Part shown: positions 32,798 through 43,618 of the stretch, one piece after another
Numbering within the stretch: position 1 is the first letter of the stretch
Layout of the letters: each line of letters starts with the position of its first letter
Assembly (NCBI GenBank): GCA_963575645.1
Contig: OY754471.1
Coordinates: 32,372,401 to 32,436,400 of the forward strand
Source of the DNA: Xanthostigma xanthostigma
Lineage: Eukaryota; Arthropoda; Insecta; Raphidioptera; Raphidiidae
Length of the DNA: 64,000 bases
Direction of reading: 5' to 3'
The notes under the pieces: model-generated
Seen by the model: the letters and a program-made list of their open reading frames with translations, nothing else
Databases searched by the model: none
Told to the model about the DNA's origin: nothing
Made by a program: the position numbers and the translations under genes

Positions 32798-33330
32798 ACC
32801 ATTTCAACCTACAAGTAGGGACTGGTATTATTTTTAGTCAAAATTCACTTGTCAAAATTTTACAATATCTTTTCGTTTTGAGGTTCCCCAAATATAAAAC
32901 ATATTTTTGGGAAAACTCTGCACGTCTGTTTGTTAGTTTGTCTGTGACTACGATACAGGTCAAACGGATGAGCGGACTGAAACCAAATTTGAGGAGGATG
33001 TTTGATATGCAAATGTAAAGAGCCCTATTGTTTTTGGGGAAAATCGATGCATGCTCAGAAGAGATATATGCTATAACGGTGTTTTTTTATATAATAATGA
33101 TATACTTTCCATTTCGGCTTATTATTTTATTTATTTTTTCAAGAAAGTTTCGTTAAAATGTTCTTGTGTAAAATAATTTCGGAAATATTTTGAAAAAAAT
33201 CAGCTGTTCCTTTGTTTTGTAAATCTGTCAGAAATAAACTAGTTAAGCAAGCTTTGATTAATTTTTATATGGCGTGGAACATAGGTATGATTTAGGTAAC
33301 AATGGCAACGAATAGCAAATATCGTATTGA
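32798..33330 (+). repeat. R-family repeat, copy C
   Basis: Starts TACCATTTCAACCTACAAGT, then TTTTCGTTTTGAGGTTCCCC, AAACGGATGAGCGGACTGAA, AAATCGATGCATGCTCAGAA and ATATGCTATAACGG, ending near AATAGCAAATATCGTATTGA. The Helitron-like end found in copies B, F and G is missing. Confidence 0.75.
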
Positions 33331-33406
33331 ATACCTAACCAATCAGAAATCACATTTCACGTCATAGCAACTGGTGTAGAATTGCTGTATTACTTTCACT
33401 TTGTAT

Positions 33407-33554
33407 AATATGTCGCCGGGATATTGTCAAACCCGTGATATTATAATTTCACTTAGTGAAATTATAATATAACGAATCTTTGTCAATCGTGATATTGTAA
33501 TTTCACTAGTGAAATTACAAAATCACGGATTTGACAATATCCCGGCGACATATA
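33407..33554. mobile_element. Hairpin MITE ending GTCGCCGGGATATTGTCAAA
   Basis: ATGTCGCCGGGATATTGTCA at the left pairs with TGACAATATCCCGGCGACAT at the right. The inner arms contain CCGTGATATTATAATTTCAC and two small TTTCACTAGTGAAA-type palindromes. About 148 bases, non-coding. Confidence 0.8.
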
Positions 33555-33750
33555 CACCAAATGCCCTTCCCCTTTTCACTGCGCAAATAAAACGTCATCG
33601 CATCGACTCGACCCCGTAATTGTTTTTTATAAAAGTCCCCCCAAACGCCCTCCCTTTTCCACTGCGCAAAAAACGCCATCACATCGACACTACCCCGTAA
33701 TTAATTTTTAAAAAACTCCCCTCACACTCCTTCCTCTTTTCACTTCTCAA
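33555..33750 (+). repeat. Diverged relatives of the 83-bp minisatellite
   Basis: Two to three units of about 81-84 bases with the order CCCTTCCCCTTTTCACTGCG, AACG(T/C)CATC(G/A)CATCGAC, CCCCGTAATTGTTTTTTAT. This parallels the array at 57722-58201 (CCCCTTCCCGTTTCACTGCG, CCCCGGAATTG, TTTTTTAAAAACTCC). It directly follows the hairpin MITE. Confidence 0.6.
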
Positions 33751-34192
33751 AAAAAAAAATAATTTATAAAAATCGGTTTTCCACACTAATAGCACTGTTA
33801 TATGTTATTTAAAATAATAATTGTGTATTTCCAATGAATAATTTGCACATACTCTAACCATGACATACTTCTTTTAAGACATATACGAGGGTCTATGACG
33901 GGATTAAAATCTTAAGAATTTAATCGACAAAAAAAGCGTAGTTTTAGTTAGTAAACAATTACGCAGAACTGATTTTTTTTCCCATCAAAACAACCTTCAT
34001 TTATATTCTTAGTATAAAAAGGATGACCGTCTTATTTGTTTATTGATCTATTGACCAACTAATTACATAGACATCTCTATTAGGCTGCAAATAAAAATAG
34101 TTTCCGCGCATTTTTTTTTATAAAACTTTATATTCTCGAGTTCTGTGCATTTTAACATCTAGAATGTATTTATATTTTTTTACTTATGTTAA
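33751..34192. other. Unassigned AT-rich stretch
   Basis: No feature recognised. Confidence 0.4.
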
Positions 34193-34540
34193 TCTATACT
34201 AATATATAAAGCTATAGAGTTTGTTTGTTTGGTTGAGCGCGCTAATCTCAGGAACTACTGATTCGAATTGATTTTTTTTTGTTAGATAGCCCATTTATCG
34301 AGGAAGGCTATAGGCTATATAATATCATGCTACGCGACCAATAGGAGCGGAGCATCAATGAAAAATGTTGCAAAATGTAACTCACTTGTCCGTCCGATAC
34401 AAAACTTTTGAACGGTAACTCCGATCATCATGAAATTTGGATACAACATTCATCTCGGTAAACTAAGATGAATGTGCGTACTCGTGTCCCTCCCCTCATT
34501 CGTTCTTTTGCACCCGGGTGGAACCGAGCGGGACCGCTAG
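34193..34540 (+). mobile_element. Non-autonomous Helitron, short form
   Basis: Begins TCTATACTAATATATAAAGC and ends CACCCGGGTGGAACCGAGCG...ACCGCTAG followed by T. Shares GCGCTAATCTCAGGAACTAC and TATCGAGGAAGGCTATAGGC with the copies at 37813 and 55147 but lacks their central tRNA-like segment (348 bases against 613-727). Confidence 0.85.
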
Positions 34541-36349
34541 TAGTTAATACGTGGTCTTGATATAATAATTATGCGAAACACGACTTCAATTTTTTCCGGG
34601 GTAGGGTGCGTAGCTTTATCGATGGTTGTAAAGCGTCCAGAAAACAGTTATTTAGAAATGACTGGGAAACGGCCAGTTTTAGAACAAAATGTTCATTATT
34701 AACCAGACAGCAAAAATATTAATTTACAAAGTTTGCTCTTACAGTATTTAATGATTGCGAATCTTTCATCATCGGAGGAATTACTGTTAAATGGAAATTT
34801 TTGGTAGAAAACACTTTAGTCTATAGAAAATTGATGGGTCAATTTGCATTTAGTTTATGTTATCAGAAAGGAAAGGTCGATCTATTAAAACCGTCATATT
34901 ATTTCTCCTTGTTTTTGTTTTTTTTTTTATTGCATAAATAAAGCTCAATTTTAGAGCAACAAAACGGCTAGTTTTATATTAAAAGACTCCAAATGTTTTT
35001 TTATTTCCATTTTTTACTTGTTATTTAAATAGTATTACAGTTAAAATATTATAATATTGTAATCGAAACTAGGTATATCTACATGAATGTAAATTTTTAC
35101 TGGTTGAAAATCGAGTTGTAATTTTTTTTACATACATGCAACTTACAAGTGAAGTTAATAAATATACCTATCAAAAAGCTTGATGACATGACTATGTTGT
35201 TCTGTTTTTATTATATCGAAGGAGACAACTTTTCTATACACAAACCGAGAGACTCCAATTGGAAAGTACTCAAAAAAAAAATACTTTTAGGATTTCAATT
35301 TTTTTTCGGTTTGACTCCAATATTTCCCTACCACAGTAGAGGGAACTAAAAATAGAGGTTAAAAAGTTACTCTTGTCTCTAGTTTGAAAATTAATTATTA
35401 ATTTATCTCGAAAAGTTATCGACTTAAAAGTAACTTAGTAATGTGCTCTAGTGATATAACGACTGCGCCAGAAGGAAGGGTTTCTGGTAGGTGGGTAAAA
35501 ATATTAAATACGTGGTCGACGTGAATATGCGCCAGGTATCTGACTTCTAAACAATTAGATCTGGGTTCGAACCGGTGTTCATTAGTCGAGTAGCTCTGTT
35601 CTGTATATATCTGTAGTCTATATTTCTGTCTGTCTGTCGTGAATCATCTTTGTAATAGCGTTGGTTTTCCCAAGTAATCACAGAGCATTTTAGTTACATT
35701 GGCTCACTGTTGAACTGTTGATTTAATGAATCATCTTACTAATGCATCGAACATGCTGCAAAGATTGCTTGGCACCGTTTAAAAATATTCAATAAAACGG
35801 TCATTGATTTACTGGTTTTCTTTAAAACAGGACCGTAACAAGAACAAAGTAGAACAAGGTCTACAGAAATGATTTATTAATACTCTTTTATTAACTCCAC
35901 CGTTCCACGTCTACCTATGTATCTAATGGAATCTTTCAATTTGATTTTTACCCACTTCCTGGCGTTTGAATAATTCCAAATTTTGCACATGAAAATACAA
36001 TAATGTATAGGTATATAAATATTTATTAAATTACTGTAAGCAGTTAAAAGCCGTACAGCGCTGCGTGTTGTGTTACCTACTCCATAGTCGTTTGAGTGTT
36101 GGTTTTTAGGGTTATAATTAGAGTTTAAATAATCTCAAAAAACAGGTCAAGTGTGAATCGGATTCGCACACGAAGGGTTCCGTCCACTATGCACTTTTTA
36201 AATACTTTTGTAAAAGAAACAAGAGATTCATTGTAACAATATGTAACCAGTGGGAGTATGCAAATAATTCAAGAATTTCAAGGCATTAAATTTTATATAA
36301 TACATCTCGGCGTTTTTATATTATAAACACATTTTTTACAAAAATTTCT
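34541..36349. other. Unassigned stretch
   Basis: No gene recognised in 1.8 kb. GGGTTCGAACCGG near 35572 resembles a tRNA box B, without a foldable tRNA around it. AGTGTGAATCGGATTCGCAC...GAAGGGTTCCGT at 36148-36185 is a fragment of a common lepidopteran repeat. Confidence 0.35.
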
Positions 36350-36610
36350 TGTTGAATAAAATAATATAAAGTTTTGAAAAATATACCATTATATCAAAAA
36401 ACAACGTTATGGCAAATATCTCTGTTGCGCATGTGCCGATTTCCTTCCAAAAAATTACAAAACTTTAGAATAATAAACTATTATGAAAAATATACCATTA
36501 TTATATAAAAACAATGTTATAGCACATATCTCTTCTGGGCATGCGCCGCCTTTCCCCTAAAAGCTTTTTACAAAACTTAATTTTTTAAAAATAGAATAAT
36601 AAACAAACAT
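36350..36610 (-). repeat. R-family repeat, copy D (two tandem core units)
   Basis: The minus strand contains the R core twice: AGCTTTTAGGGGAAAGGCGG, ATGCCCAGAAGAGATATGTG and TATAACATTG, then a second unit with ATCGGCACATGCGCAACAGA. Each unit is about 120 bases, ending in an AATAATAAACY run. Confidence 0.65.
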
Positions 36611-36614
36611 ACAA

Positions 36615-37253
36615 ACATGCGTAAACAAAGGAACTTTTGCTCCTCGGTGTCGTATCAACGTTCTCTATACTATTTATTTTATGTTATAGCACGAATGAGT
36701 TGAAAGATACGCCTTTTTGTTTGTGTGCTGGATATTTTCTCAGTGCCTAAACCCTACTTGGGTATTTGAAGCTATAGCGTTGTTTATAGAAAAACAAACA
36801 ACAAAAACATTCTATTGATGCGTAAAATTTATCAAATAAAATGCACTTAAATGTAAACAATCTACATTCTACACCATTCGGCACTTTGTAAACAGTTCCC
36901 TCTGAAGTTTCGGTAGTGGTGTAATTAGACCAATGTTAATTGAGAATGTTAATTAAGACTATAACTGTTATAAGTTCTCCCTTTCAAGTTGAGAATGCAG
37001 AAACATTAACTGAACTCTGTTGGAAACTTTAACTTAATTTTTCAAAGCTTAATTGATTTCGTGAATTAGTGACCGTCTTTAAGCAGCATGGCAAGACGTT
37101 TAATTCGTGTGATTGAACACTCGAAAGCGATTAGAAAAACAAATACCAGATTAATTTTTGATCACTTATTACAAAGTTTCGTTTCTTTTGATTTATTTTA
37201 GCGATATTGAACGAAAGCTTTTTATGTGTCGATGATCAAATCGTCCAGGGTTA
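36615..37253. other. Unassigned stretch
   Basis: No feature recognised. Confidence 0.4.
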
Positions 37254-37261
37254 CTTTAATC

Positions 37262-37612
37262 CAGGGGTGTCAGACTGATTTGTCTAAAGGGCCAATAATA
37301 AGATTTAGGGTGTGTTAGTGGGCCAGACTCTAAATTAGAAACTGAAACACATATCTGCTAAATTCAAATCTTTATTTATTTAGTTAAAATCAATTTTTAT
37401 ATAAAGGTAATAAAAAAAGTAAATTATCTGGAGCTTGAATATCCAGACACCTGAGGTCTCTTGTTTTTGATAGGCTTGACGTAAGGTGTCATAATTGAGG
37501 TAGTTATTTTCAGAAGAGATTGGAATCCTCACTGGATATATTCTGGTCGCGGGCCGTATTGAGATTGTTTGAGGCCGGATGCGACCCGCGGGCCGTATCT
37601 TTGACATCACTG
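37262..37612. mobile_element. Non-autonomous hAT element with perfect 8-bp target duplication
   Basis: CTTTAATC is duplicated at 37254-37261 and 37613-37620. The ends are CAGGGGTGTCAGACTG and TTTGACATCACTG. Subterminal AAAGGGCCAATAATA and CGCGGGCCGTATTG blocks are typical of hAT elements. 351 bases, non-coding. Confidence 0.85.
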
Positions 37613-37618
37613 CTTTAA

Positions 37619-37812
37619 TCTATACTCATATTATAAAGAGGTAAGGTTTGTAACTTTAGATGTATGAGGTAATCTTCGAAACTACTCATCCGATTTCTAA
37701 TTTTTTTCACCAATATTTACAACGGACCTTCATGATGGACATATGCTATACCTATATAAATAAAATTATCGAACAATTATTCAGACAAATATATTAAAAA
37801 AAATATATAAAA
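37619..37812 (+). mobile_element. Helitron 5' fragment
   Basis: TCTATACTCATATTATAAAG then CGAAACTACTCATCCGATTT matches (reversed) 51250-51355. The 3' part is missing; a different Helitron starts at 37813. The overlap of its TC with the hAT target duplication shows the hAT landed at the Helitron edge. Confidence 0.5.
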
Positions 37813-38539
37813 CTAGTGGTCCCGCCCGGTTTCACCCGGGTGCAAAAAAACGAATGGGGAAGTGAGGGACATGAGTACGCACATTCATCTTAGTTTACCG
37901 AGATGAATGTTGTGTCCAAATTTCATGATGATCGGAGTTACCGTTCAAAAGTTTTTGTCGATAAAATGCAGTATTTACACTTCTTTAAGTAGGGAATAAA
38001 TAAGTAATTAATTAATAAAATAAAATAAATTAATTAAGTAATTAATAAAATATAATAAATATTTAATTGAAAACACTGTAGGAAAATTATTTTTATATAG
38101 GTACCTATAGTTATTATAACAGTTTTCAAATGAGCTATTAATTAGATTTATTTATTAATTAGTCGTAAATAAAATTAAAATAAATTTTAATGTAAGCCTT
38201 AGAAGAAAGTAATGTAGAACACACAACCCTGATATTAACAGACTCATGCTCTACCGACTGAGTCAGCCGGGCTTGTGAATGTACAACGCTAATATTGGTA
38301 TATTTAGTTAGGGCATTTCACCTGAATAGAACCTTATTTTTGAGATACATTTCGCAACATTTCTCATTGATGCTCCGCTCCTGTTGGTTGTAGCGTGATA
38401 TTATATAGCCTATAGCCGTCCTCAATAAATGGGCTATCCAACAAAAAAAAATTGTTTCAATTTGAACCAGTAGTTCCTGAGATTAGCGCGTTCAACCAAA
38501 CAAACAAACAAACTCTTCAGCTTTATATATTAGTATAGA
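37813..38539 (-). mobile_element. Non-autonomous Helitron, long form, minus strand
   Basis: On the minus strand it starts TCTATACTAATATATAAAGC and ends GGGTGAAACCGGGCGGGACC...CTAG. It shares both ends with 34193 and 55147. A central region holds AT-rich direct repeats (TTAATTAAGTAATTAATAAA) and a tRNA-Lys-like segment. Confidence 0.8.
38218..38276 (-). ncRNA. tRNA-Lys-derived segment inside a Helitron (not a gene)
   Basis: On the minus strand GCCCGGCTGACTCAGTCGGT, AGAGCATGAGTCTGTTAATA and TCAGGGTTGTG follow the tRNA-Lys pattern (GCCCGGCTAGCTCAGTCGGTAGAGC...). The T-arm is decayed and the acceptor stem is not closed, so it is not a functional tRNA. A similar segment is in the Helitron at 55147. 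Confidence 0.6.
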
Positions 38540-38592
38540 TTAATACATTGACGTTTCGGTCCGGATTTGGACCTTCTTCAGAACTGATCTAA
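38540..38592 (-). ncRNA. Hammerhead-ribozyme-like motif, Penelope type
   Basis: On the minus strand: CUGAAGA (fits core CUGANGA), a stem GGUCC-AAAUCC-GGACC, GAAA, then CGUC as a candidate cleavage site. AGAU before the core can pair with AUCU after it as part of stem I. Penelope-like elements are known to carry minimal hammerheads with a very short stem III. Activity is unproven. Confidence 0.45.
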
Positions 38593-38640
38593 AAAATATA
38601 AAAATTAATTAACAATTAGTTTCTAATTTTTATATTGATT

Positions 38641-38691
38641 AGATCAGTTCTGAAGAAGCTCCAAATTCGGACCGAAACGTTAATGTATTAA
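38641..38691 (+). ncRNA. Decayed hammerhead-like motif, opposite arm
   Basis: CTGAAGA at 38650, AGCTCC...GGACC, then GAAACGTT. One stem II base pair and the cleavage-site C (GUC to GUU) are changed compared with the other arm, so it is probably inactive. Confidence 0.35.
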
Positions 38692-39303
38692 TTTTATATA
38701 TTTTTTGTTTATATATTTGTCTGAAAAATTAATCGATATTTTATTTATTGAAGAGTTCTAATCAGACGTTAATCAAAGATTTGAATATGCTATATATATT
38801 ATCGCGTTAAAATAAAATCGCTTTTCGTGGAGACCAATATATTGCAACGTAAGTAGACGAAAAAACGATGGCAATCTACAAATAGGTACTAGCGAAGCCA
38901 AACCAAGCTGCTTAACAGAAAGATTCAAAATATTTCCATTTTAAATTAGGTATATCTATAGAATATTTCAAAATTGAAACATGCTAGGCATAGAATAATA
39001 ATAATAAAATATTATTTTATGATCCATTATTGTAACAAATTTCACATATAGCGGGAAGTTTTAGGGTTGACCCACAGGCCAAGCGCTTTCCATTTTCTTT
39101 TTAAATATATATTAATGTGAAGACATAGTTGGGCTCGAAGTTCAAAACGAGCAACTGAACATACATGTGTGAAACGGGTTTCATCTAATCATTCGATGTA
39201 GTAGAAAGCAAACAAGTAAAGCATGTTAGAATGAAGTGATTAGAATTATTTCTTTATAATAATATAAACGATTATAATTATTTATTTTATTTCGACGAAG
39301 TCA
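38692..39303. other. Unassigned stretch with Penelope-type fragment
   Basis: ATCAGACGTTAATCAAAGAT near 38761 matches sequence beside the GIY-YIG remnant at 26392. Nothing else recognised. Confidence 0.35.
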
Positions 39304-39311
39304 GTCTACAG

Positions 39312-39752
39312 TAGTGATGTGGGGAGGAAAAAATTCCACTATGTTTTTCAGGATATTTTTTAAGGTCAAAAAGGCAAGATTTGTCGATTTGTTCAATTGG
39401 CAACTCATAACAAGTCAATTCATTCTTTTCATAATAAAAGAACACACGGAAAATGAATCACTCATTTCACTTGTTATTTGATAGTAATGAGGTGGTGGCA
39501 GAGGCCAGATGATGGCACCACTGTACTGGCTGCTGCAGTTGTACGGGGAATTCCCCTCATGTAAACAGCACTAGATTGTTGTTTTTTGTTGGAAGGGAAA
39601 AACTCAAAAGGGCATCACATCCAGAGCTGATGAAAATACTCGTTCTGTTTACTTGTAGCCTCTAGTGAAGGAGAGTTTAATTTTACAATACCTTATTAAT
39701 TTAGTGGCTTAGACAATTTTTCAGAAAAATTTCCGGAAAATCCACAACTCTA
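39312..39752 (-). mobile_element. hAT-type element, copy 2, with perfect 8-bp target duplication
   Basis: GTCTACAG is duplicated at 39304-39311 and 39753-39760. The ends are TAGTGATGTGGGGAGG and CCACAACTCTA (9 of 11 inverted matches). It is the reverse-orientation relative of 31799-32333. 441 bases; non-coding. Confidence 0.85.
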
Positions 39753-39760
39753 GTCTACAG

Positions 39761-41959
39761 TTTTCTTTTAAAAGTAATACAAATTATGTTGTTATACGTA
39801 ATGTCGTTCAAAAGATAATGGCAGACGATACTTTAATGCGGCTCTGTACGTAACTTAAGGTGATGTAAAGGAAATCTTCTTTTCAAAATTCCAGGCATTC
39901 ATCTGTGTGAAAACTGTAAATGCGCGTACAGGAAATAACAATATGAACGCGTCTTTGGCAAGCGTAACCGAATAAGAGAGTGGAGGTACTATATTATATT
40001 CACCACAAGAAAAAAACAGTTCGCGCTGAGGAAGCGAAACAAATCTAACAAAAATTGTATAACCCATATGTCAAGGGATTTTCGTCTGAAGTACTAAATC
40101 TACTATTCTTCGGAAAAGAATCCGTGTCACAACAGATTGCCAGTCCGGTGTAGAAATGATGCACGTTACGTGATCCAGTATTGGAGCACTGCAGAATGTT
40201 GCTTGGAATTCGAGGAAAATTCGCAACTATACGGCAATTGTAAAGACGCAAATAAATATTAAGATGACCCCGTAATGATATTATGCCAAATTATTTTTAT
40301 TTCATTCAAAATATATTGTTGTGCCTTTTTACAACTGGTTGACAATACAGAGAATTGAGACTTAAAATAATTTTGTCTTTAAGTCCCTGAACTATTAAGT
40401 AACGCTAGACGTGAATTTGTTATAGTTTGTATAATATTTTTTTCTAATTTTGTGTTGTTTAAACTTCAACAATGGGTATCACAAAATATTATAGCAAACC
40501 AATCGTGTATTTACAACCTTACGTTTTTATTCCGTAAGGAAACTGTTAAGTAAAATTAAAAGTTATAAAAAAATAAAAGAAAATAATATGTCGAAATAAA
40601 TATCAAGTGGAATAATATACCTAAAATAGATGTAAAAATAAAATAAAATTTAATGATGCAGACCGGGATCGAACCAGCGGTCTTCTCCGTATTAAACAAG
40701 AGCATTGACTATTATTCTACGGAGCTCAATGGGTTTTCACTTAAAACTTAGGTCTTATTATGAATTCGAATCATCCTAAAATTTGTCTAAATCCTAAATT
40801 ATAGGAGCTCCTCTTTTCAAAAAGTTACAATTTGAATATATTTCGTGTGAAATAACGTAGACATAACTTACTGTACGAACGAAACTCAACTCTGATACGC
40901 AAAACGATACTATAGAGCTTACGCGCTTGTTTCACAGTGTACGGTTTTGATCGTGCGGCAAAAAACCGTACGGCTGTGGCAGATTTGTAGTCTTGGTCGC
41001 CCTCGGCCCCAGGTCATGTAGTAAGTACCAACACTCATCATATAGACTACAATGTAATGAATTTACTTTATTGCCCACTTTTATCGAAATCGATTCAGAA
41101 CTTTAGTTAACTATAATTGCTGCTAGTCTGTAATATTTTCTGAGGTTTCAGGGATAATTGCACATTTAAATAAAACATTTAATATACACTCTCACGAACT
41201 CATTTTTAAACTTAAACGTTGCGCGCTATCAACAAAGCTGACGTAAAATCATATTAGAAGAGTGTTATGTGACCTAAACTCAAATTTATAAAAAACACAT
41301 CCTCGACAATAGCTCAACATTGTTGGTTTTTAGTTTTAATAAGTTGTCTGTTTTAAATGCATTAAAAAAAAAATCAAGTGTTCAAAATATTGATCTAAAT
41401 ATTTTGGTGTTTAAATACCTTAGCGTTCACCCACGGTACGGGTTGCATGGCAGTTCGACCGACAGAAGTAATGAAAGTGATTGCGTTAGTGTATTTGTGT
41501 GCGGAGGCGTGTTGGTGTGACAAAACCAAGATGGGTGCACCAGCCAAATCAAACACTGCCTAGCAAACCTTATACGTGCAAATCTTCTCTCAAAGCGTTT
41601 CGACGTATTATTATCGATATGGTTAACACTTCAGGGTTGAAATTGTCAATATAGGATGGAGCTTATACGACATATTAAATTTCATTTTTATAGCCAATGT
41701 ACTTTAGATTTTATTAATCCTCAAAGTTCTTTGATTTCATCACTCACTTATGATTATCAAAACCTTTGGGGTACCTACTTCCCGTAGTCCTAGAAAACCG
41801 ATTGCTGGTATGCAGGCTGGATTTCATGTACAAATGAGGAAAAAATAAAAAAAATCGTGGTTATCCTTCTCTACGCCCTTAAAGATGGGGATGTAGATTT
41901 CTTTGGGTATAACACATGTCCGAATTAAATTTTTGTTAACCTTATATTATTCTACAAAA
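39761..41959. other. Unassigned stretch
   Basis: No gene recognised in 2.2 kb. At 40655-40735 (minus) GGTTCGATCCCGGTC with upstream GAGCTCCGTAGA resembles boxes B and A of a tRNA-derived SINE; adjoining sequence (40440-40500) matches the repeat at 19660. 40895-41030 is GC-richer. Two open frames at 39855-40251 on the minus strand have no recognisable motif. Confidence 0.35.
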
Positions 41960-42266
41960 GGAATTGATCAAAAACATTTCAAGTAAAAATGTAGCGAAGC
42001 TCGCGTTGATTTTCCACTAAAAATATAAATATCAAAAAAGGAGCCATGCTCTGCACAAAAAAGGACTGAGCTTCAAAAGGATGTCAAATTTTCAGTTGGG
42101 AAGTTTTCATGTTTTATATTATGAATAAATAAAGCGCGTGCGAAAATTTTTAGATCCACTTCATATTTGTGCACAGCATGGCCCATTTTTTACGTTTATT
42201 TTTTTAGTGGCATATCAACTCGTGACTTGGCTACATTTTTTACATGAAATGTTTTTGATGGGATAC
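41960..42266. mobile_element. Foldback MITE, ~100-bp arms
   Basis: ATCAAAAACATTTCAAGTAA at 41968 is mirrored by TTACATGAAATGTTTTTGAT at 42240. Inner CCACTAAAAATATAAATATC and AGCCATGCTCTGCACAAA pair with their counterparts near 42160-42213. Spacer about 100 bases. The 68-codon frame at 42138-42344 runs through the right arm and is not a gene. Confidence 0.7.
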
Positions 42267-42269
42267 GTA

Positions 42270-42850
42270 CCTACTCTTAATGCCTTATCTATTGTAAAAG
42301 ATATAACATATTTCTTTTTATATTGCACCAAATATTTGGGTTAGAATGCCTAAATAATCTTGAGTCGACCAATGAAATTGTTAAACCACTAAGTTACACG
42401 TTTATAGTAATTTTTTGACAATCGTAGTAGCTGAAACTATTTATATTATAGGTGCAGGTTAAAGTTTTAATTACACTTCGAATACATATCAAATAACAAG
42501 TTCTGTATAAAATGAAAAATACCCATATTATGACAAATTTGAATGGATGATACATATATTAGAGGGGTTGGTACTAATATCAATAGTAATTAAAATTTTG
42601 TCACGCATATTTCATAGGTACACCTGAATAAAATGACAAATTCTCATTAAGACCTGTTGTGATAAGGATTACAAAAATAATCGACAGTCGACACGTCAAC
42701 TGACACGTAAACATTTTCTGGTCGTTAAATCCAGTTGAATATTAAAAAGATTAAAATGATAAGAAATATTATCAATTAATTATATACACTTGTATACATA
42801 TAGGGTGCCGCAAATTTTAATACTTATTTTCGACAGCTTAAAAAATTGAT
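42270..42850. other. Unassigned stretch
   Basis: No feature recognised. Confidence 0.4.
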
Positions 42851-43003
42851 TATTGGCGTCTTCGGTATCAAGAACTGCCCCGGTGCAGGGCATGCCGAAT
42901 GGGTAACTATTGGTTAAATTATATGTAAACAATAAACAAATTTCTTTAACCAATAGTTACCCATTCAGCCTGCCCTGGTAGTTCTCGATGCCAAAACGCC
43001 ATA
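42851..43003. repeat. Palindrome with ~65-bp arms
   Basis: GGCGTCTTCGGTATCAAGAA and GAATGGGTAACTATTGGTTA return inverted as TAACCAATAGTTACCCATTC and AGTTCTCGATGCC. GCAGGGCATGCC/GCCTGCCCTG also pair. The loop is AT-rich. Probably a MITE; ends unresolved. Confidence 0.8.
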
Positions 43004-43061
43004 ACTTAAACAATAAAACAAACAAATGCCTATAATATTTTTAAACACATGTTCTCAAATT

Positions 43062-43096
43062 GAGAGGGCGTATTGAGAATCTCAATACGCCCTCTC
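43062..43096. repeat. Perfect 17-bp inverted repeat
   Basis: GAGAGGGCGTATTGAGA and its exact reverse complement are separated by a single A. Confidence 0.9.
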
Positions 43097-43199
43097 CCAA
43101 ATGAACGACATCTTCGCTAATAATATACTTTTATGAACTTTAAATGGTTGACAAAATTTCGCATAATATTTTGAAAAATATACCAATTACGTTTATTTC

Positions 43200-43387
43200 A
43201 TTTCTTTGCCTCGTTTTGACCTTTTGTAGATTTCTGGACCTATTGTTATGTTGCAGAAAGCATTGCCAGAAAATCTAATTTGATAATGACCTTGCGCATA
43301 CCTATTTCTCCATAAGAAAAAAATGTAGAATTATAAATCTATCCTGCACGAGAAATAACTGATCGATTGAAACAATATTTTTTAAAT
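43200..43387. repeat. Dispersed repeat S, copy 2 (partial)
   Basis: TTTGATAATGACCTTGCGCA...CTATTTCTCCATAAGAAA and GATCGATTGAAACAATATTT match the copy at 63595-63710 (TTTGACAATGACAGATTG, GTTTCTCCATAATAAAA, GATCGATTGTAACGATTTT). It joins directly to the Penelope-type foldback. Confidence 0.5.
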
Positions 43388-43618
43388 CCAAATCTTCTTG
43401 GTTTCCGGGCTTGTATGCCGTGATCCATTGGTATTTCTACCTGATTTTTCGTCTACAAGTACCACACTTGTCGACACACTTACCTGTGAGCAGCCTAGAA
43501 GGACACTTCGCCCGCTACCACATCGCTTTTGATAATGTGTATCGCAGTTGTAGACGAAACGTCAGGTAGAAATACCAATGAACCACGGCATACAAGCCCG
43601 GAAACCAAAGAGATTTGG
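43388..43618 (+). mobile_element. Penelope-like 3' end arranged as an inverted repeat
   Basis: CCAAATCTTCTTGGTTTCCG...GGTATTTCTACCTGA (left) is mirrored by TCAGGTAGAAATACCAATG...GGAAACCAAAGAGATTTGG (right). The centre plus right arm (43458-43618) is about 95% identical to 53384-53540, which follows a Penelope coding end. The left arm is therefore a partial inverted second copy, a structure described for Penelope-like elements. Confidence 0.65.
43479..43570 (+). ncRNA. Possible hammerhead-like structure in Penelope 3' end
   Basis: TTACC then CTGTGAG (compare core CUGANGA; imperfect), a long GC-containing stretch, then GACGAAACGTC and AGGTAG. TACC(T) and (A)GGTA could form stem I around a GAAA...GUC end. 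The first core block does not fit the consensus, so activity is doubtful. Confidence 0.25.

Larger units (their letters stand above)
38540..38691. repeat. Palindrome carrying two hammerhead-like motifs
   Basis: TTAATACATTGACGTTTCGG is mirrored by CCGAAACGTTAATGTATTAA. The arms are about 50 bases with a 45-base AT-rich spacer. Each arm contains CTGAAGA, then a GGTCC/GGACC stem, then GAAAC(G). It directly adjoins the Helitron at 37813-38539. Confidence 0.8.

Noticed and set aside
39855..40251. Two minus-strand frames of about 70 codons
   Set aside because: No motif, no sensible gene structure, and the composition is near background.
40655..40735. tRNA gene on the minus strand
   Set aside because: Only box B (GGTTCGATCCC) is convincing; the cloverleaf does not form, so it is at best SINE-derived.
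42138..42344. 68-codon hydrophobic frame
   Set aside because: Overlaps the right arm of a foldback MITE; the hydrophobicity follows from T-rich sequence.
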